From assembly GCF_017591425.1 (NCBI RefSeq), contig NW_024466004.1, positions 36,024,501 through 36,088,500 of the forward strand: a stretch of DNA of 64,000 nt, read 5' to 3'. Of this stretch, positions 22,146 to 34,559 are shown one piece after another (position 1 is the stretch's first letter; each line of letters begins with the position of its first letter). The notes beneath the pieces were generated by a model. It worked only from the letters and a program-made list of their open reading frames with translations. It made no database searches and was not told the DNA's origin. The translations under genes were made by a program, and so were the position numbers. Origin of the DNA: Ochotona curzoniae. Lineage: Eukaryota; Chordata; Mammalia; Lagomorpha; Ochotonidae.

Positions 22146-22157
22146 AAAGTAAGAGTC

Positions 22158-22970
22158 AATATTTCCAAGTTTGAATCTTCTTTTTAACGGTTCGATATTC
22201 TTTACTACTACTACATATAGAGGGCTTTGCTCCTTTTTTTTCCCTCATGGTTTCTTTTTCAGTTCCAAATGTCAATAGGCTCTCCTGGTAGCATAATCTT
22301 TATGATACAAGTAATATTTTGGAAAGGGTGTGATTCAAGGTATGTAAGCATCCTTCTATTCACCTTGTAACATAGAAACTGCTGTGTGCCACAACAAAAA
22401 CCCTGGGAAAACACATAAAACATCTTCCCTGATTTTCACTTACAGAAAATGCAAAAAAATGAGAGTTTAATATTTTCATTCCAGAAAATGTTCAATGGCA
22501 TGAGCACTCTTTTCCTGAATATGAGTCTATCCCAATTTGTTGAAGAGCAAGGTTGATGGCCTAGAGATGAACTGTGGAAATGATATGTAGGTTATTGCTA
22601 GCATCCTCTTCCTTTGAGCCCTCCCGTCCTAGCAACAACAAAGATGAGTAGGTTGGGTCTTTTTCCCTTATGTATGGTACCCTGCTTGCTCACTTTGCTC
22701 TTCCTTTCCTTATCCCTGCCCATGGTAAACCCTTGGATGATACAACAGTGTTATTCCTTTCCCACGAGTCCTCTCCAAGTTGCCCAGCACCATTCCTTAT
22801 ACATAAGAACTTTTTGCTGAATGTTTATTGAGTTACAAAGTTCGCACTAATGAAAACCATACACATTTTTTTTAAAGGGAGAAAACAATCTTAGAATACC
22901 TGCTTTCAACAGTGTCCCTATTATTAACAAAGATGTTTATACTTAATTTGTTAAAAGACTATGTGCTGGG
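22158..22970. other. Intronic stretch, nothing recognised
   Basis: No recognisable repeat. The 68-codon open frame at 22614 shows no protein landmarks. Confidence 0.55.
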
Positions 22971-22971
22971 T

Positions 22972-23268
22972 CTGGAGCGGTAGGTTAGTGGCTAAAGTCT
23001 TGCCTTGCACATGCCAGGAACCCATATGGGCTCCGGCTCATGTCCTGGATGCTCCACTTCCCTTCCAGCTTCCTGCTTGTGGCCGGGGAAAGCAGTAGAG
23101 GTTGGCCCAAAGCCTTGGGAACCTGCACCCACATGGGCGACCCGGAAGAAGCTCCTGTCTCTGGATCAGCTCAGCTCTGGTTGTTGCAGCTACTTGGGAG
23201 TGAAGCAGCAGAAGGAAGATCCTTCTCTAAGTAATTCTGACTTTCTAATAAAACTAATAAAAAATTTT
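22972..23268 (+). mobile_element. CSINE
   Basis: Intermediate-age CSINE (GGTTAGTGGCTAAAGTC, GGAAAGCAGTAGAGG, GGGCGACCCGGAAGAAG), ending in ACTTTCTAATAAAAC followed by a T and G run. Confidence 0.92.
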
Positions 23269-23354
23269 TTTGGGGGGGGGACTGCGTGCACTGTGAGCTC
23301 TGTGAGCTCATGCAGTGTTTAATTTTTCTACAATTTAGGTAATATTTGTGTAAA

Positions 23355-23510
23355 AGCATAAAAAAAAATGAGGGAAGGAGATAGAAAGGAGAAGGGACAG
23401 GGACAGAGAAGGGGCAAAAAAAAAAAGACAAAGGAGGAAGAGGAAAAGGAGAAGGAATAGGAATAAGTGAACAGAGAAGGAGGGGAAAGGAGAAATGGAG
23501 TGGCATTTTA
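23355..23510. repeat. Purine-rich (GA/A) low-complexity tract
   Basis: About 150 bases almost free of pyrimidines on the plus strand, made of GGGA, GAAG and A runs. Confidence 0.9.
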
Positions 23511-23535
23511 AGCATCTTAATTAAAATGATGCCAG

Positions 23536-23795
23536 AGGCTGGCATTGTGGAGCAACAGGTTAAGCCAATATTATAAGTAACCCATACACCAGTGCCACTT
23601 CAAATTCTTGCTGTTCTTCTCCCTGGAATGCTTGGCCTCTGCCACCCAGGAGGGAGATCAGCATGGACTTCCTGTTTTCTGGCTGTGGCCTGTGTGATAT
23701 GGCCATTGCAGCAACTTGGAAAACGAATCAATGAATAGGAGGTGTCTCTGTCTCATTCTTTCTCACTTTCATAGTTTTTTAAAATAATTTTTTGT
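23536..23795 (+). mobile_element. Old CSINE
   Basis: Diverged C-repeat: GGCTGGCATTGTGGAGCAAC, TTTTCTGGCTGTGGCC, GGCCATTGCAGCAACTTGG, then a degraded tail. Confidence 0.85.
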
Positions 23796-23825
23796 AGAAA
23801 ATCTAAAGGAAATGAAAATTATTTT

Positions 23826-24118
23826 TTAAGATTTTTTTAAATTGGAAAGGCAGATTTACAAAGAGAGAAAGATCTTTTGTTCACTGGTTCACTCCCCAAA
23901 TGGCTGCACTGCTGGAGCTGAGCTGATTTGAAACCAGAGGCAGAACCTTTTTAAGGGTCTCCCACGCAGTTGCAGGATCCCAAGGTTTTCAGCCATCCTC
24001 TGCTGCCTTCCCAGGTCACAAGCAGGAAGCTGGATGGGAAGTGGAGCGGCCAGGATATGAACAGGTACCCATATGTCAACTTGCAAAGCGAGGACTTAGC
24101 TTCTGAACTACCCAGGCT
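23826..24118 (-). mobile_element. CSINE
   Basis: Reverse-complement CSINE: GGAAAGGCAGATTTACAAAG, AAGATCTTTTGTTCACTGG, TTCCCAGGTCACAAGCAGG and ACCCATATGTCAAC. Confidence 0.92.
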
Positions 24119-24354
24119 CCACAGAAAACTGTTTTTATTTCAGCATATGCTGCACATAGTGTTAGTAAGCAAATGGCATTTCCTTTCTCCCTGCTCTACT
24201 CATCATCTTTCACATGATTATCTGGAAATGCTGATTACTCAATTTATCCACTCCATTTGCCAGTTTGGAACTATAAAGGGAATCGACCCGGAGGTTACAG
24301 GTATCAGTTTGAAGAAGAGGTATTTACTGTGGTGGTGATGAAATTGTTAAGGAA

Positions 24355-24630
24355 TACCTGCATCCTATGTCTGAGTGCTTGGGTTGAAATCCTGATTTTA
24401 AATTGGATTCTGGTACTGGAAAGCAGCCAGTTTGGGAGTACTTTGGTTCCCGCTGAACTCCTGCCTTTGGTTGGACAAGTCCATGCTCTGGTAAGTATTT
24501 GTAGGAAAGAGTGAACTACCAGACAGAAGACAAGTGTTTATCATCTATCTCTATCTATCCTGCCGCCCTTTTTCCATCCCTCCACCCTCTGCCTTCCAAA
24601 TACATACACATTTGAAAAAAATAAACTTAA
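24355..24630 (+). mobile_element. Probable old CSINE remnant
   Basis: Weak CSINE-like order: GGTACTGGAAAGCAGCC, TTTTGGGAGTAC-like, a TCTATCTCTATC pyrimidine tract, CTCTGCCTTCCAAATAC and AAAATAAAC. Confidence 0.5.
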
Positions 24631-24639
24631 CAAAATGAT

Positions 24640-24890
24640 TTTAAGTGTATATTTCAGCAATTACTACATCTATTCACAATGTTGTACAACTGATCTCCAA
24701 AACTTTATCTTTCAACATTGAAACTGTATACACTTAACATGATTTATCCCTCTTCCCCTTAGCATGTTACAATCACATTTCTTTATGTCTGTACTTTCAA
24801 TTGTTATGAATTCTGGCTACTTTAGATGTTTGAAAGAGGTGCACTCATACACTAACAATTTCCCATGGTAGAATTCTATTTAGATATGTT
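24640..24890 (-). mobile_element. Probable antisense old L1 3' UTR
   Basis: Resembles the reverse of an old mammalian L1 3' end: GTTGTACAACTGATCTCC, CATTGAAACTGTATAC, ATTCTGGCTACTTTAGATG, CATGGTAGAATTC. Confidence 0.5.
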
Positions 24891-27705
24891 TTTTTTCTGA
24901 AATTGAAGATTCCGTGAGTGCCTACAACTTTAACTGGGTTTTTTTTTTTTAATTTTAACAACATAAAGTGTACAGAAATCAACTTTTTCTCATCAATCTA
25001 CTGTCTGTCTGTCTGTATGTATGTGGGTATGTATGTGTGGGATGGGGCCAAATAGGTAAAATGAGACAGGGAAAAGAAGGTATTCTATAGCTGCTTCTGG
25101 GTCAGTAGTTTCAGTACACTTGTACTCCTGCTAGGAAATCTCAATCTGTCTGTTGCCTAACTCCTATTTCCAAATAATATCTCTACTATACAAATTGTCC
25201 AAAGTTATTCATCCCAAACACCACTAAACTGAACTAATTTTAATTCTTTCCTTGCATTTAATTATAACATATGTTATTTGCTCTATGTGCATACCTGAAG
25301 CTTAGATTAGTCATAAGCTACAATGAAGAGACCACAATTTTAGGGCAATCCAGTGTTAAATAAACATTACTAAAATGAAATTAAAATTATTCAGTTTCTA
25401 TCTTTGACTATTTGTAACCAAGAAAATAATGTAAATGCTTACAGACTAATTCACATATGAAGAGTCTACAAAAAGTATATGAAAAATGTTATGGAAAATC
25501 ATGCATAGATTTCAAAGAAAGTTTTTTCCAAAATCGCTTGTCTTTTAATTCTATTTTCTAGAAGTTTTGGAAGTGTCCTGGGATTAATTATAGGACGTAC
25601 AATTGGTTAACCTTTTAGTTTCTGTTGAGAAATTCTTTTACCCCCAAAAGACATTTGCAATGCTTATCCAGAATACTTAATGCATATTATAATCACTCTA
25701 TGTATATTTTTCTTATTTGCTAAGGACTATTAAGTTTCATACTATAATCCACAGGGAACAGAAACATGATTTCTTTCAGAAGATTAATTTAAAGCAATTA
25801 CCTAATATAGCCCCTTAAAGTCACACACAGTTTTCAGATCCACATGTCTGACATTCCAGAACTGTAAGATTTTACCTTGCTCCTTATTCAACAACAATTT
25901 GTTGAGCATCTAACATGTATTTTAAAAATGATGGTGTTACAGAGAAGATTCCAGAGCATGACATCTGGTAATTCAAAAACCTAACAGTAAGTCAGACAAA
26001 TAAATTTAACTATAATAAAGTGTGAAGCATGCTATTAAATTATATCTGTGTCACAGAACCATACAGAACATTTATTTAATCCAAAAATGGATGATCTGGA
26101 TATTTAAATTGATTTGTAAAAGATAAAGAAGAATTAAGTTAGCAAAAATTGGGGATTGGCAAGAAGGAACATACAGAAAAAACAAACTAAAGTATGACAG
26201 AAATAATGAAATATGCTAGCAAATAAAGCTAGATCTTTAAAAATGTTATAAAGAATACATAAAGAATTGAGAGACAAGAACGGAGGGTGAAGTATACAGC
26301 CAGATCAGAAAAGGACTTATTTGTGGATGAAAAAAGTTAGTAAGAGTATAAAAATATGTTTATCAAGACCTATGAGTATTGTAAATTACAAGTTACTGAC
26401 ATGGTGACAATGACATAAACGGCTAAATTGACATATGATTCTGGATTAGTGGCTAATCTGTTTTGAGATAAACACAAAGAACAAAGGAGTCATAGGAAAT
26501 GAAGAAGAATAAACTATTTGGGAAATAATCACGATAACGATACAAAGTTTCAAAGTGAGAGTCAAGGACCGGCTTACTTGATTGATGTAAATGCCTAACA
26601 TAAATTGATTTATTTTTAATCCTGAGGAAAAATAATTTTAGTGCCTATGTATCAGATTTTATAAGGATGTATTATTTATTATAAACTTTGTTTAAAGTCA
26701 ATATACTCAGGCAACTAAAGCCAGTTCTTTATACGTGGTGTAATTTGTAAATGGAGGTGGAACGTGGCAAGACAGAAAAGAAAATGTGTCGGCCACATCA
26801 GAAAGGAATGTATATATGTGTGCAAATACTAACCACTAACATAAAACTGAGGTTTAAATGTGTACATCCTGGTTAAACTTTAACAGCATGTTTTATCAAT
26901 TAACACATAGCATAGAAAATATAAAGCAAAGCAGAACTTGTGAAAATTTTTTCTGTCTTGAATCAATTACTTTGCCAACTGGTTTTTTTTTTTAAAATTC
27001 CTATAAAATAAACTTTGGGTAGTAAGGAAATATGAAGATTTGCATAACAACGCAATCTAAAATGTTGACTGAGGAGTTTATTCTTCTGGGTCAAATATAA
27101 TTATAGGATTTGATGATCAAACATTTTTAACTGACTCACAATAATTCTAAGCATCACTTAGTCACTGAATGTGATGACACAGAGCAGCTCCAAATGTTGA
27201 AACCAAATATAACTTCTTCTGCACTTCAGAGAATCTTAAAGTTGGAGCAGTTTAGAGAAGTTTAACTCTAATCCCCCTTCTCATTTAAGTCATAGATCCT
27301 TTTAACCCTGAAGCTATCTGCCAAAGTGTTCAAACAAGTCATAAAATATCAACAACACAAAATATTAAGAGTAATCAACCTCTATGTGAATCTTAAATGC
27401 ATGCACTGTGGTACTTTTATGCAAGTACTATTATTTCCCTTTTGGACAATTATAACTATTACATGTTAATATGAGACCAAACTGACTGTCCACAACATTT
27501 TACCAAATTATTTGTCCTACTCATCATTCTTGGCAAATATAAATAATAGTATTTATAGTAACTGATCAAAGAAATTTATTTTTAACATTTATTACATAGC
27601 TCTCCATTATTTTTAAGATTTATTTTTATTCAGCTGTATGCAATTGACAAGGTTGCCTTGGACATAGATAAGTGTTACACTGCTGGGAGAAAAGTAGCCA
27701 ATAGG
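24891..27705. other. Intronic stretch, no clear feature
   Basis: AT-rich. 25890-26560 has the flavour of a very old interspersed repeat (AACAATTTGTTGAGCATC, later GTCAAGGACCGG), but I cannot assign it. Confidence 0.5.
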
Positions 27706-28046
27706 GTCCGGAGCAATAGCCTAGTGGCTCAAGTCCTCGCCTTACATCTGCTGGATCCCATACTGAAGCCTGTTTGTGTTCCAGCTGCTCTATTTCCCAT
27801 CCAGCACCCTGCTGGTGGCCTGGGAAAGCAGTAGAGAATGACTCAAATCCTGGGGACCCTGTACCCACAGCCATGTGGGAGATTCAGAAGAAGCTCCTTC
27901 TTCCTGACTTCGGATTGGTTCAGCACTGGTTGTTGTGGCCACTTGGGTAGTGAACCAGTGGAAGGAAGATCTTTCTTTCTGTATCTCCTTCTCTATGTAT
28001 ATTGGCTTTCCAAAAAATAAATAAATAAATAAATATATTTTTAAAG
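27706..28046 (+). mobile_element. CSINE
   Basis: GGTCCGGAGCAATAGCCTAG head, GGCCTGGGAAAGCAGTAGAG, GACTTCGGATTGGTTCAGC, ending in an (AAAT)n tail. Confidence 0.93.
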
Positions 28047-28429
28047 TTCTGTAAAATATCTGAGGAGACTCACATAGGAGGAAAGGTCTTTTTCTTCTGC
28101 CTATAGTTTTGCACCCAAGATTAAACATTAGTTTGGTGGGTGGAGGCCAGCAGTGGTGGCGTGTGTATAGAGGAACCATCACACAGTGAGCCAGAAAGCC
28201 GAGAATAGAGGACGAACACTTTTACTTGTATAACGAACACTTTCATGAGAACTACCATTCATGCGCAAGCCCCACTAACTTCAAGATCTCTCATTAGGCT
28301 TATCTCTCCGACAGCAAAAGCACATCATGTCTCCAACCCAAACTCAACAATCATTAAAATTAAAGCACTGTCCATTAACATATGACTTCCTGGGTTCAGA
28401 CATCTGCACAGGTTTGGGGAACAAGTTCT
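28047..28429. other. Intronic stretch, nothing recognised
   Basis: No landmark found. Confidence 0.5.
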
Positions 28430-28615
28430 ATTCAAATGATTATGACATGCTTTATTGTCACCATTACAACAATCCTATAACTGGTAGTAGTATTATTTTC
28501 ACTCAATTTGCAGAAGATACTGAGTCCTTCCAAGGAAAGTGATTTTCCTAAGAATGCAAATACAGGAGTTGATGAAGCCAACAACCTACTCTGAGGTCCA
28601 CGTTTTACTTATCCT
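28430..28615 (-). repeat. MIR SINE fragment
   Basis: Reverse-orientation MIR-like order: CACCATTACAACAATCCTAT, TATTATTTTCACTCAATTTG, GCAGAAGATACTGAG, GTGATTTTCCTAAG, CTCTGAGGTCCACG. Confidence 0.65.
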
Positions 28616-29520
28616 GTATCCCTGCGAGAACTGCTTTAGTAGGCTGGCAAGGTCAGTTTTCTAAGTTTCCAGATCCGAAACTTTCATAAAGTGATTCAAG
28701 GAAGAAAAGTAATTCTACGAGGCCTCCGAAGAAAATACAAAATTACCCTAAATGACACAGCACCTACTTAGGTTCAATATAATAAGCTTATTATTCATGT
28801 TATTTTCATGCATCGCAACCTAACTATATTGGTTAACATTAATAGTCACTTATTTTCTACTCATAAATGCAGTAGTACTCATATCATGTACATTGCAGTG
28901 GCATTACTTTAATGAGCATGGTAGGCGAAAAGTGGGTCACCATCTGTGGATACCGCAGAGAAAAACAGTCTCAAGAATTAATCACGACATCATGGTTAAA
29001 TCAAAAACATGACATGCTGTGTTAATTCTGGCTTACTTTATACTTCAAAATAAAAATAGCAATCCAAGGATGGAAACTGAGTTGGCCAAAATGTGCTCCT
29101 CTTGGCAACATAAATTATTATTTTGCTCTCATGTCTTCATTATGATAAGTTCCATTCAATTTTTTATAGCATTAAATACCAGAACTTTGAAGTATGCTGG
29201 CTGAAACATTTACTGTAAACAGACATTAATTTTAACCGAACTTTGGGGCAAAACGTGTCCCTAATACCTGGGAGAATCATCACTTACTATGCCCTTAGAC
29301 TGTCCTTAGCACAGGAAAAGGATGCTAGAAACTTAGCAAAAAATATGATATGCTTAAAAAATTAATCTTTTCCTCAGCTCTAGGCAATGACCTAGGTTAC
29401 TTTGTACATAGTCAAGTACTATGCTGAGGGAGACAAGCAGTCAATAGTTGGTAGGCATTCTGGTTCTGGGGATTGCCAAATTTGTGTTAACTATATCATT
29501 CTGTCAGCATAGTTGCCTAA
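28616..29520. other. Intronic stretch, nothing recognised
   Basis: No landmark found. Confidence 0.55.
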
Positions 29521-29541
29521 TTAATTAATTAATTAATTAAC
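29521..29541. repeat. (TTAA)n microsatellite
   Basis: Five perfect TTAA units immediately 5' of the insertion site of the composite element. Confidence 0.95.
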
Positions 29542-29555
29542 TAAAGACATATGGG

Positions 29556-30030
29556 ATACACCAAGGGGGGACATCTCCATGACTGGGCAGGTCTGGGACC
29601 CACCCGCCACATTCATTAGGTGGTGAATGGGACGGGGGAGGGGTGCAACCTTGAGCCTCCTGGCTGCTGGTGGGTCTCAGGACCGGGAGTCTCATGCCTG
29701 GACACCAGACCACAGCCACCATGTGCACGTGGTGAGCTGTCTCCAGGCCTGCCTGGGCTCCAGGGGCTGCTCCCTTCCGGGTGAGTACACCAAGGGGGGA
29801 GGGCTCTGTGACTGGGCAGGTCCGGGACCCACCCGCCACCTTCATTGGGCGGTGAATGGGATTCGGTGCCAGGCTCTGCCTGCTGGCCGCCGGACGGGGA
29901 GCTCTGGGGTTTTGGTTCTTTGAGTCACTGCTTAGCTCCAAGTTGAACCCATTGTGTTTCTAGGACGTGAAGTATTCGTAAAGATTCCCAATGACAGTAA
30001 CTCTTCCTTTGTAAAACTTGTAATCACTGA
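29556..30030 (+). promoter_or_regulatory. Module A of the composite element
   Basis: Shares GTCTCATGCCTGGA, CACGTGGTGAGCTG (E-box 29726-29731), CTCTGCCTGCTGGCCGCC, GGGAGCTCTGGGRTTTT, AGCTCCAAGTTGAACCC and CCCAATGACAGTAAC with the modules at 9949 and 19623. A regulatory role is inferred from position and GC content only. Confidence 0.5.
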
Positions 30031-32249
30031 ACAATGCTGACCACCAAATACCAGTCCATGCAAAAGCGATGGCTTGGGACTTGTCCAGCAGAATTATATG
30101 CTGTTACCTGACATGAGGATGGATCAGGAGAATGGTCACATTAAGCAAGCCATTACCAGGCAGGACTGAGCATACCTTAGCCCACAAGCAAAACTAGAGA
30201 CCAGGAGGGAGCAAAGGTCTTGCCGAGCTAGGCTCTTGCACCTACTGGTCTGCGTGAGCCAGGAGCACTAAGCCACAGTATCTAAGGCAGAGATCAGGAC
30301 AGGTGAGGGGCTGAGCCAAGCTGAGTCAGAGCAACCACTGCCATGCATGCGCGTGATCTATGGCTGGGAACAGGCCCAGTTGGGGAGCCAAGAGGACAAC
30401 CCTAGCTGGGTTGAGTTTCCCACCAAGGGGCGTGTGATCTGGAATGGGGGCTGCGTTCTGATCAGAAAACGGTTGTAGTCTCCCTTGGCACAAGTGTAGA
30501 CTGGGATTGGATGCACTAGGTCGAACCAGACTGTAACACCATCTGGTGTCCTGGAGGACCGGGATGGATAAGCGATGGACTAGGCAGGGTCTCAACCCCC
30601 TACTGAGCCATGTTTGAGCCATATGTGGGCATGGAGGGGCCATGGCTGGGCTAAAACATCCAACAGCAAGGACCAGTTTGGGTTGAAGGCCAGTCAGGAA
30701 AAGCCACTGTTCCTGCTATGACAGGAGGTAGACTGAGTAGGGCTGGTTCATGGACCCACTGGTAAGCGTGAAACCTGGCCTTGGGAGAGGTTCTGATGGA
30801 GGAGCCTGGGCAACTCCTCTGGCAGGACACAGACCCGGCAGGTAAGTGCAAGAAACATGATAAGAAACAGCCCAGAACAGGCCATGGAAAGTTACCCACT
30901 GGCATACATTTGGCATGGATCAGCGGAAGACCAGGCTGAATCTGTCCACGTCATCCACTGGCAAATCCAAGCACCAGAACAGTGTGGGTCAAGCTAGGTT
31001 CAGTCGCAACAAAGACTAGTGCATAATAGAGAATGCCAAGGTGAGGTTGCCTGTACTGGATGTGACCGCAGTGCCCAAACAGCAAGCGTGAGAACAAGGA
31101 AGGGAGGGGGCAGGGCCAGCAGGGGAATAAAGGGTGGTTCCTTTGCTGGACAGATACTCCTGCTGGAGAGTGTGGGCTTGGATGGGGGCAGACCAGACTA
31201 GGCAGCGCTATAACACCTGTGTGCCTCATGTGGACTAGATCAGGGAAAAGCCAGGCTGGGCGGATTATTCCTACTGGTGCAAACAAAATTAGAGTGGGTG
31301 AGGGTTGTTTGGGCTTAGCCACAGCATTAGCTGGCAGTAGCTGGCACTGGGGGCTAGTTCTGTCAAGTCAAACCACAGAACTATCTGGAGAGTGCATAAC
31401 CCGGGAGTGGGAGAGGAGTGGGAGGGAAATAGTGGGCTCATCCCTCTTGGGTTACTACTTCCATGGGAGGGCATAAAGCTAGGACAGGGGCTGAGGTGGA
31501 ATGGGGTGCGGGACAGACTGGACTACTGCCATACATACTGGCAAACCATGGTAGGGGGCGGGCCTGGTGGGGTTATTGCGAGTCGCTCTGACCAGGCTGC
31601 AGCTCCCACTGGTTTATGCGAGGGCTGAGTATGTGCTGGGCAGCACCAGGCTGGACTGCAACACCCATTGGTTCCAGTGGAAGTCGGGAGTGAAAACAGA
31701 ACAAACCCAGCAATTGCAACCACCAGCTGATTGGGAAGATGGACTATGCTAGGCCCTGTACTTGCTAACACATACAAGAATCTGGTTTGAGAACATCTCA
31801 GATAAAGCTTCTTTGGAGATCTCCCCAATCAAAATGCTGGACTCAGAACCCTAACCAAGAAAAGACAGAAGACAGAACAGGTCAACCAACCATCTCAGCT
31901 ATATCTTGGCAGCGAAATACGGGGCAAACAAAGACTCTATGATGGACTATGTCAATCAGTGGATTCTTCGAATACCTCATAGTGCTTGGAGTGGCAAGAT
32001 TGGCAGCAATTCATAACTGGTGAACTATCAAAACCACATGAGCAAGAACCTCGGAGCATGCCCTACATCCAGGCCCTGGGAGGGTGGGAAATTGGGTGGG
32101 CCTTCTCCCTTAATACCCTCCTTTAAACATGAAGGAAACAATATGGAAAACATAATATTCTTATCCACTTTCCTACCCTAATTAACTATGTAAAGATTGT
32201 CAAAATATAACAATAAAAATTAAAATTAAAAAATAAATCTTAAAAAAAA
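29556..32249 (+). mobile_element. Composite family B retroelement (full insertion with TSD)
   Basis: A 2.7-kb insertion bounded by the exact 13-bp duplication AAAGACATATGGG (29543-29555 and 32250-32262). Layout: module A (29556-30030), with a 229-bp tandem duplication starting TACACCAAGGGGGGA at 29557 and 29786; a link region; a ~1.5-kb body of degenerate units built on CACCTGCTGGYATGCRTGAG-like and GGGCTGGGCTAGGC-like cores; and a 3' end (31780-32249) with TCTCAGATAAAGCTTCTTTG, TGAACTATCAAAACCAC, AATAAAA signals and an A tail. No long ORF. TSD and A tail indicate L1-type target-primed insertion. Confidence 0.85.
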
Positions 32250-32262
32250 AAAGACATATGGG

Positions 32263-34540
32263 GAAGGTGGGAACACTGGGCTGGGAAATGCCACCCTGGC
32301 CCCAATGCGGGGGGATACGACTGCAGATTGCCTGGAGAAGGGGTATTGGCGTGGGAGTAGCTAACGTCATGTTTCACAAGGGAGGAACGACTTTGGGGTC
32401 TTATAAGAACCCAGCGTGGCACTTGAAGGTAGGTGAGTGCGCTGGGACAGAGTAATTCAGAGGGAGTAAATTGATCACATCTGGGTCAGGCAAAGGTACA
32501 CACCAATGTGGAAGAACTAGGCTAGGCTAAATAGCCCACTTTTTCCTCACTGGTGCTCTCAAAAGCTGGGGCTGGCGGTGGGGCAGGTGGAGGGGCATGC
32601 CTGGCTGATGTAGGCCACAGTGCCTGTTCATGAGTGTTAGAGCAAGGAGTGGGCTACATCAGGCTGGGCCACAGCACTGAACAGAAAGTGAGAGAACTGG
32701 ATCTGGGGGCAGATTATGCAGAAATATTTTGGGCTTGCCCCTTGGCACTGCAGCACCTGCCAGTTTGCACACAGAGCTGGGGGATATGATAGGCTGAACC
32801 AGGCTAGACCACAGAACTAACCTGACGGGAACTCACCTGACACTTACAGGAGCTGCGGCTCTGAGAAGGCCAAGTAGGGCCAGGCAACAGCATGTGCAAG
32901 CAGCAAACGCAAGAGCCAGGACTGAGAACAGGCCATGCCAAGCAGGGCCTCTGCCTCTGTTGGCATGCATAAGATCTGGAGCTAGAAGCAGGCCTGTAGG
33001 GGAACTTGCAGAACTGTCCCACTAAAGGAGATTCAGGGAAGGCCAGGCCAGGAAGCACTTTTGTGTGAGCCAAGTCAAAGCACCTACTGTTATGCAAGAG
33101 AGCCATAATAGGGCTGGGCTGCATCTGGCTGAGCTAGGTTGCAATATCTGCTTGTGAAAGCTGAAACTATGCATGAATCATGCCAGGCTGGATCAAAGCA
33201 CCTGCCAGCATGTCAAGACCCAGGGCCAGGGCTGGGCCAGGTTGGGCAACCCTGGGGTCTCCCCTGCTAGGCTGTACCTCCCACTGGTGAATGCGAGAAT
33301 GGGGGCTGGGAGTCAGAAATTCAGTTTGGGTAGCATTACCATACAACACATGCAAGATTTGTTAGTGTCAGGACTGGGTATAAATCATGTCAGGCTAGAC
33401 CACAGTACCTCTTGGCAGGTGCAATTTCCGGAGCTGTGAACATGACCATCAGCGGATCTGTGGCTACTTGTCTGCCAGGCTGTACCCATTGCAGATGAGC
33501 ACAAGAACTAGGGCTGTGGACAGGCCACCCTGCACAACGTGGTGGTGGTGTTACCTGTCAGCATACGTGAGGACAGGTTTGGGGGTAGGGTGGGGTGAGC
33601 TAAAACATGCTACCCATGGTGCACACGAGAGCAAGATGAGTTAAAGGCTGGGTTGGGCTAGGCTTCAACAGAGGCTGGCATATGCAAAAACTGTGGCTGG
33701 GGGCAGGCCTGGTGTGAGTGACTGGAGGTCACCCAGACTAGGCCATGGCACCTGCTGGTGTGCTGTCTGTGTTGTGCTGGCTGGGCTACCCTGCAGCAGC
33801 TATCACTTCGCAAGAAATATGGGGTTTTGGGGAATCTGATCAGATAGTTGCATCCACTGTTATGTGCCTTGGCTGGTACAGGTGAAAGACCATATCTAAC
33901 CCTGTACTAGCTGGCACGAACAACAGTCAAATCTGAGATCACCCCAGGTTAGGTTTTTTGAGAGATTCCCCAACTACATGGCTGGACTCAAACCCTGGCC
34001 ACGGGGAAAATCACAGGATGTGTTATCTGACCTTGAGGTGAATCTGTGGGGACTGGGCCTCCTCAGTTGCTGCTGATGCCTGTGCAGTGGACAGCTTGCA
34101 GATAAGCAAACAGGGGACCTGACAACCAGCTCATCTGGACCATCAGAGAACTAGTTGGAGCACTCTCCTGGCTAAGCATTGCAACACGTTCCTAATGCAC
34201 TAAGGTGGATGTGGTCAGCCCATATACCTTGGATTTTCTCAACCCTGGTTTAATGAAACTGAAAACATCTCAAAACTATCAAAACCACTCAAATAACACC
34301 CTTAGAACACTCTTCCCCACACTGGGGTCTCTAAGGCATCATCAAAAACTGTCCCCATCCCTGGGAACTGATGTAATTTGACAACAAGGAGCAGCCCCTT
34401 ACCCCTCCTCCCCGGGGAACACGAAAGGAAAACAAAAATATGTTCCTTGCTCCTTCCTCTATATCTGAACCTCTCTATCCTAACCAGAGGCCCACGTGGG
34501 TATGCATCCTTCTCAACTATGTAAACAATATTAAAAATAA
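32263..34540 (+). mobile_element. Family B retroelement (older copy, hosting the 29556 insertion near its 5' side)
   Basis: Colinear relative of 30030-32249. About 19 degenerate units between 32546 and 33800 (core ACCTGCTGGCATGC.., GGGCTGGGC..) are spaced 50-80 bases, mean about 67. The 3' end has GATTCCCCAACTACATGG, GCTGGACTCAAACCCTGGCC, CAAAACTATCAAAACCAC and CAACTATGTAAACAATAT before an A/T-rich end. It lacks long ORFs. The 13-bp TSD of the 29556 insertion shows that this copy, or its 5' flank, was the target. Confidence 0.7.
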
Positions 34541-34559
34541 TTTTTTATTTGGAGAAATA

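Noticed and set aside
30326..31476. Clustered open frames on both strands in the family B body
   Set aside because: GC-rich, stop-poor tandem units give overlapping frames on both strands. None is conserved between copies.
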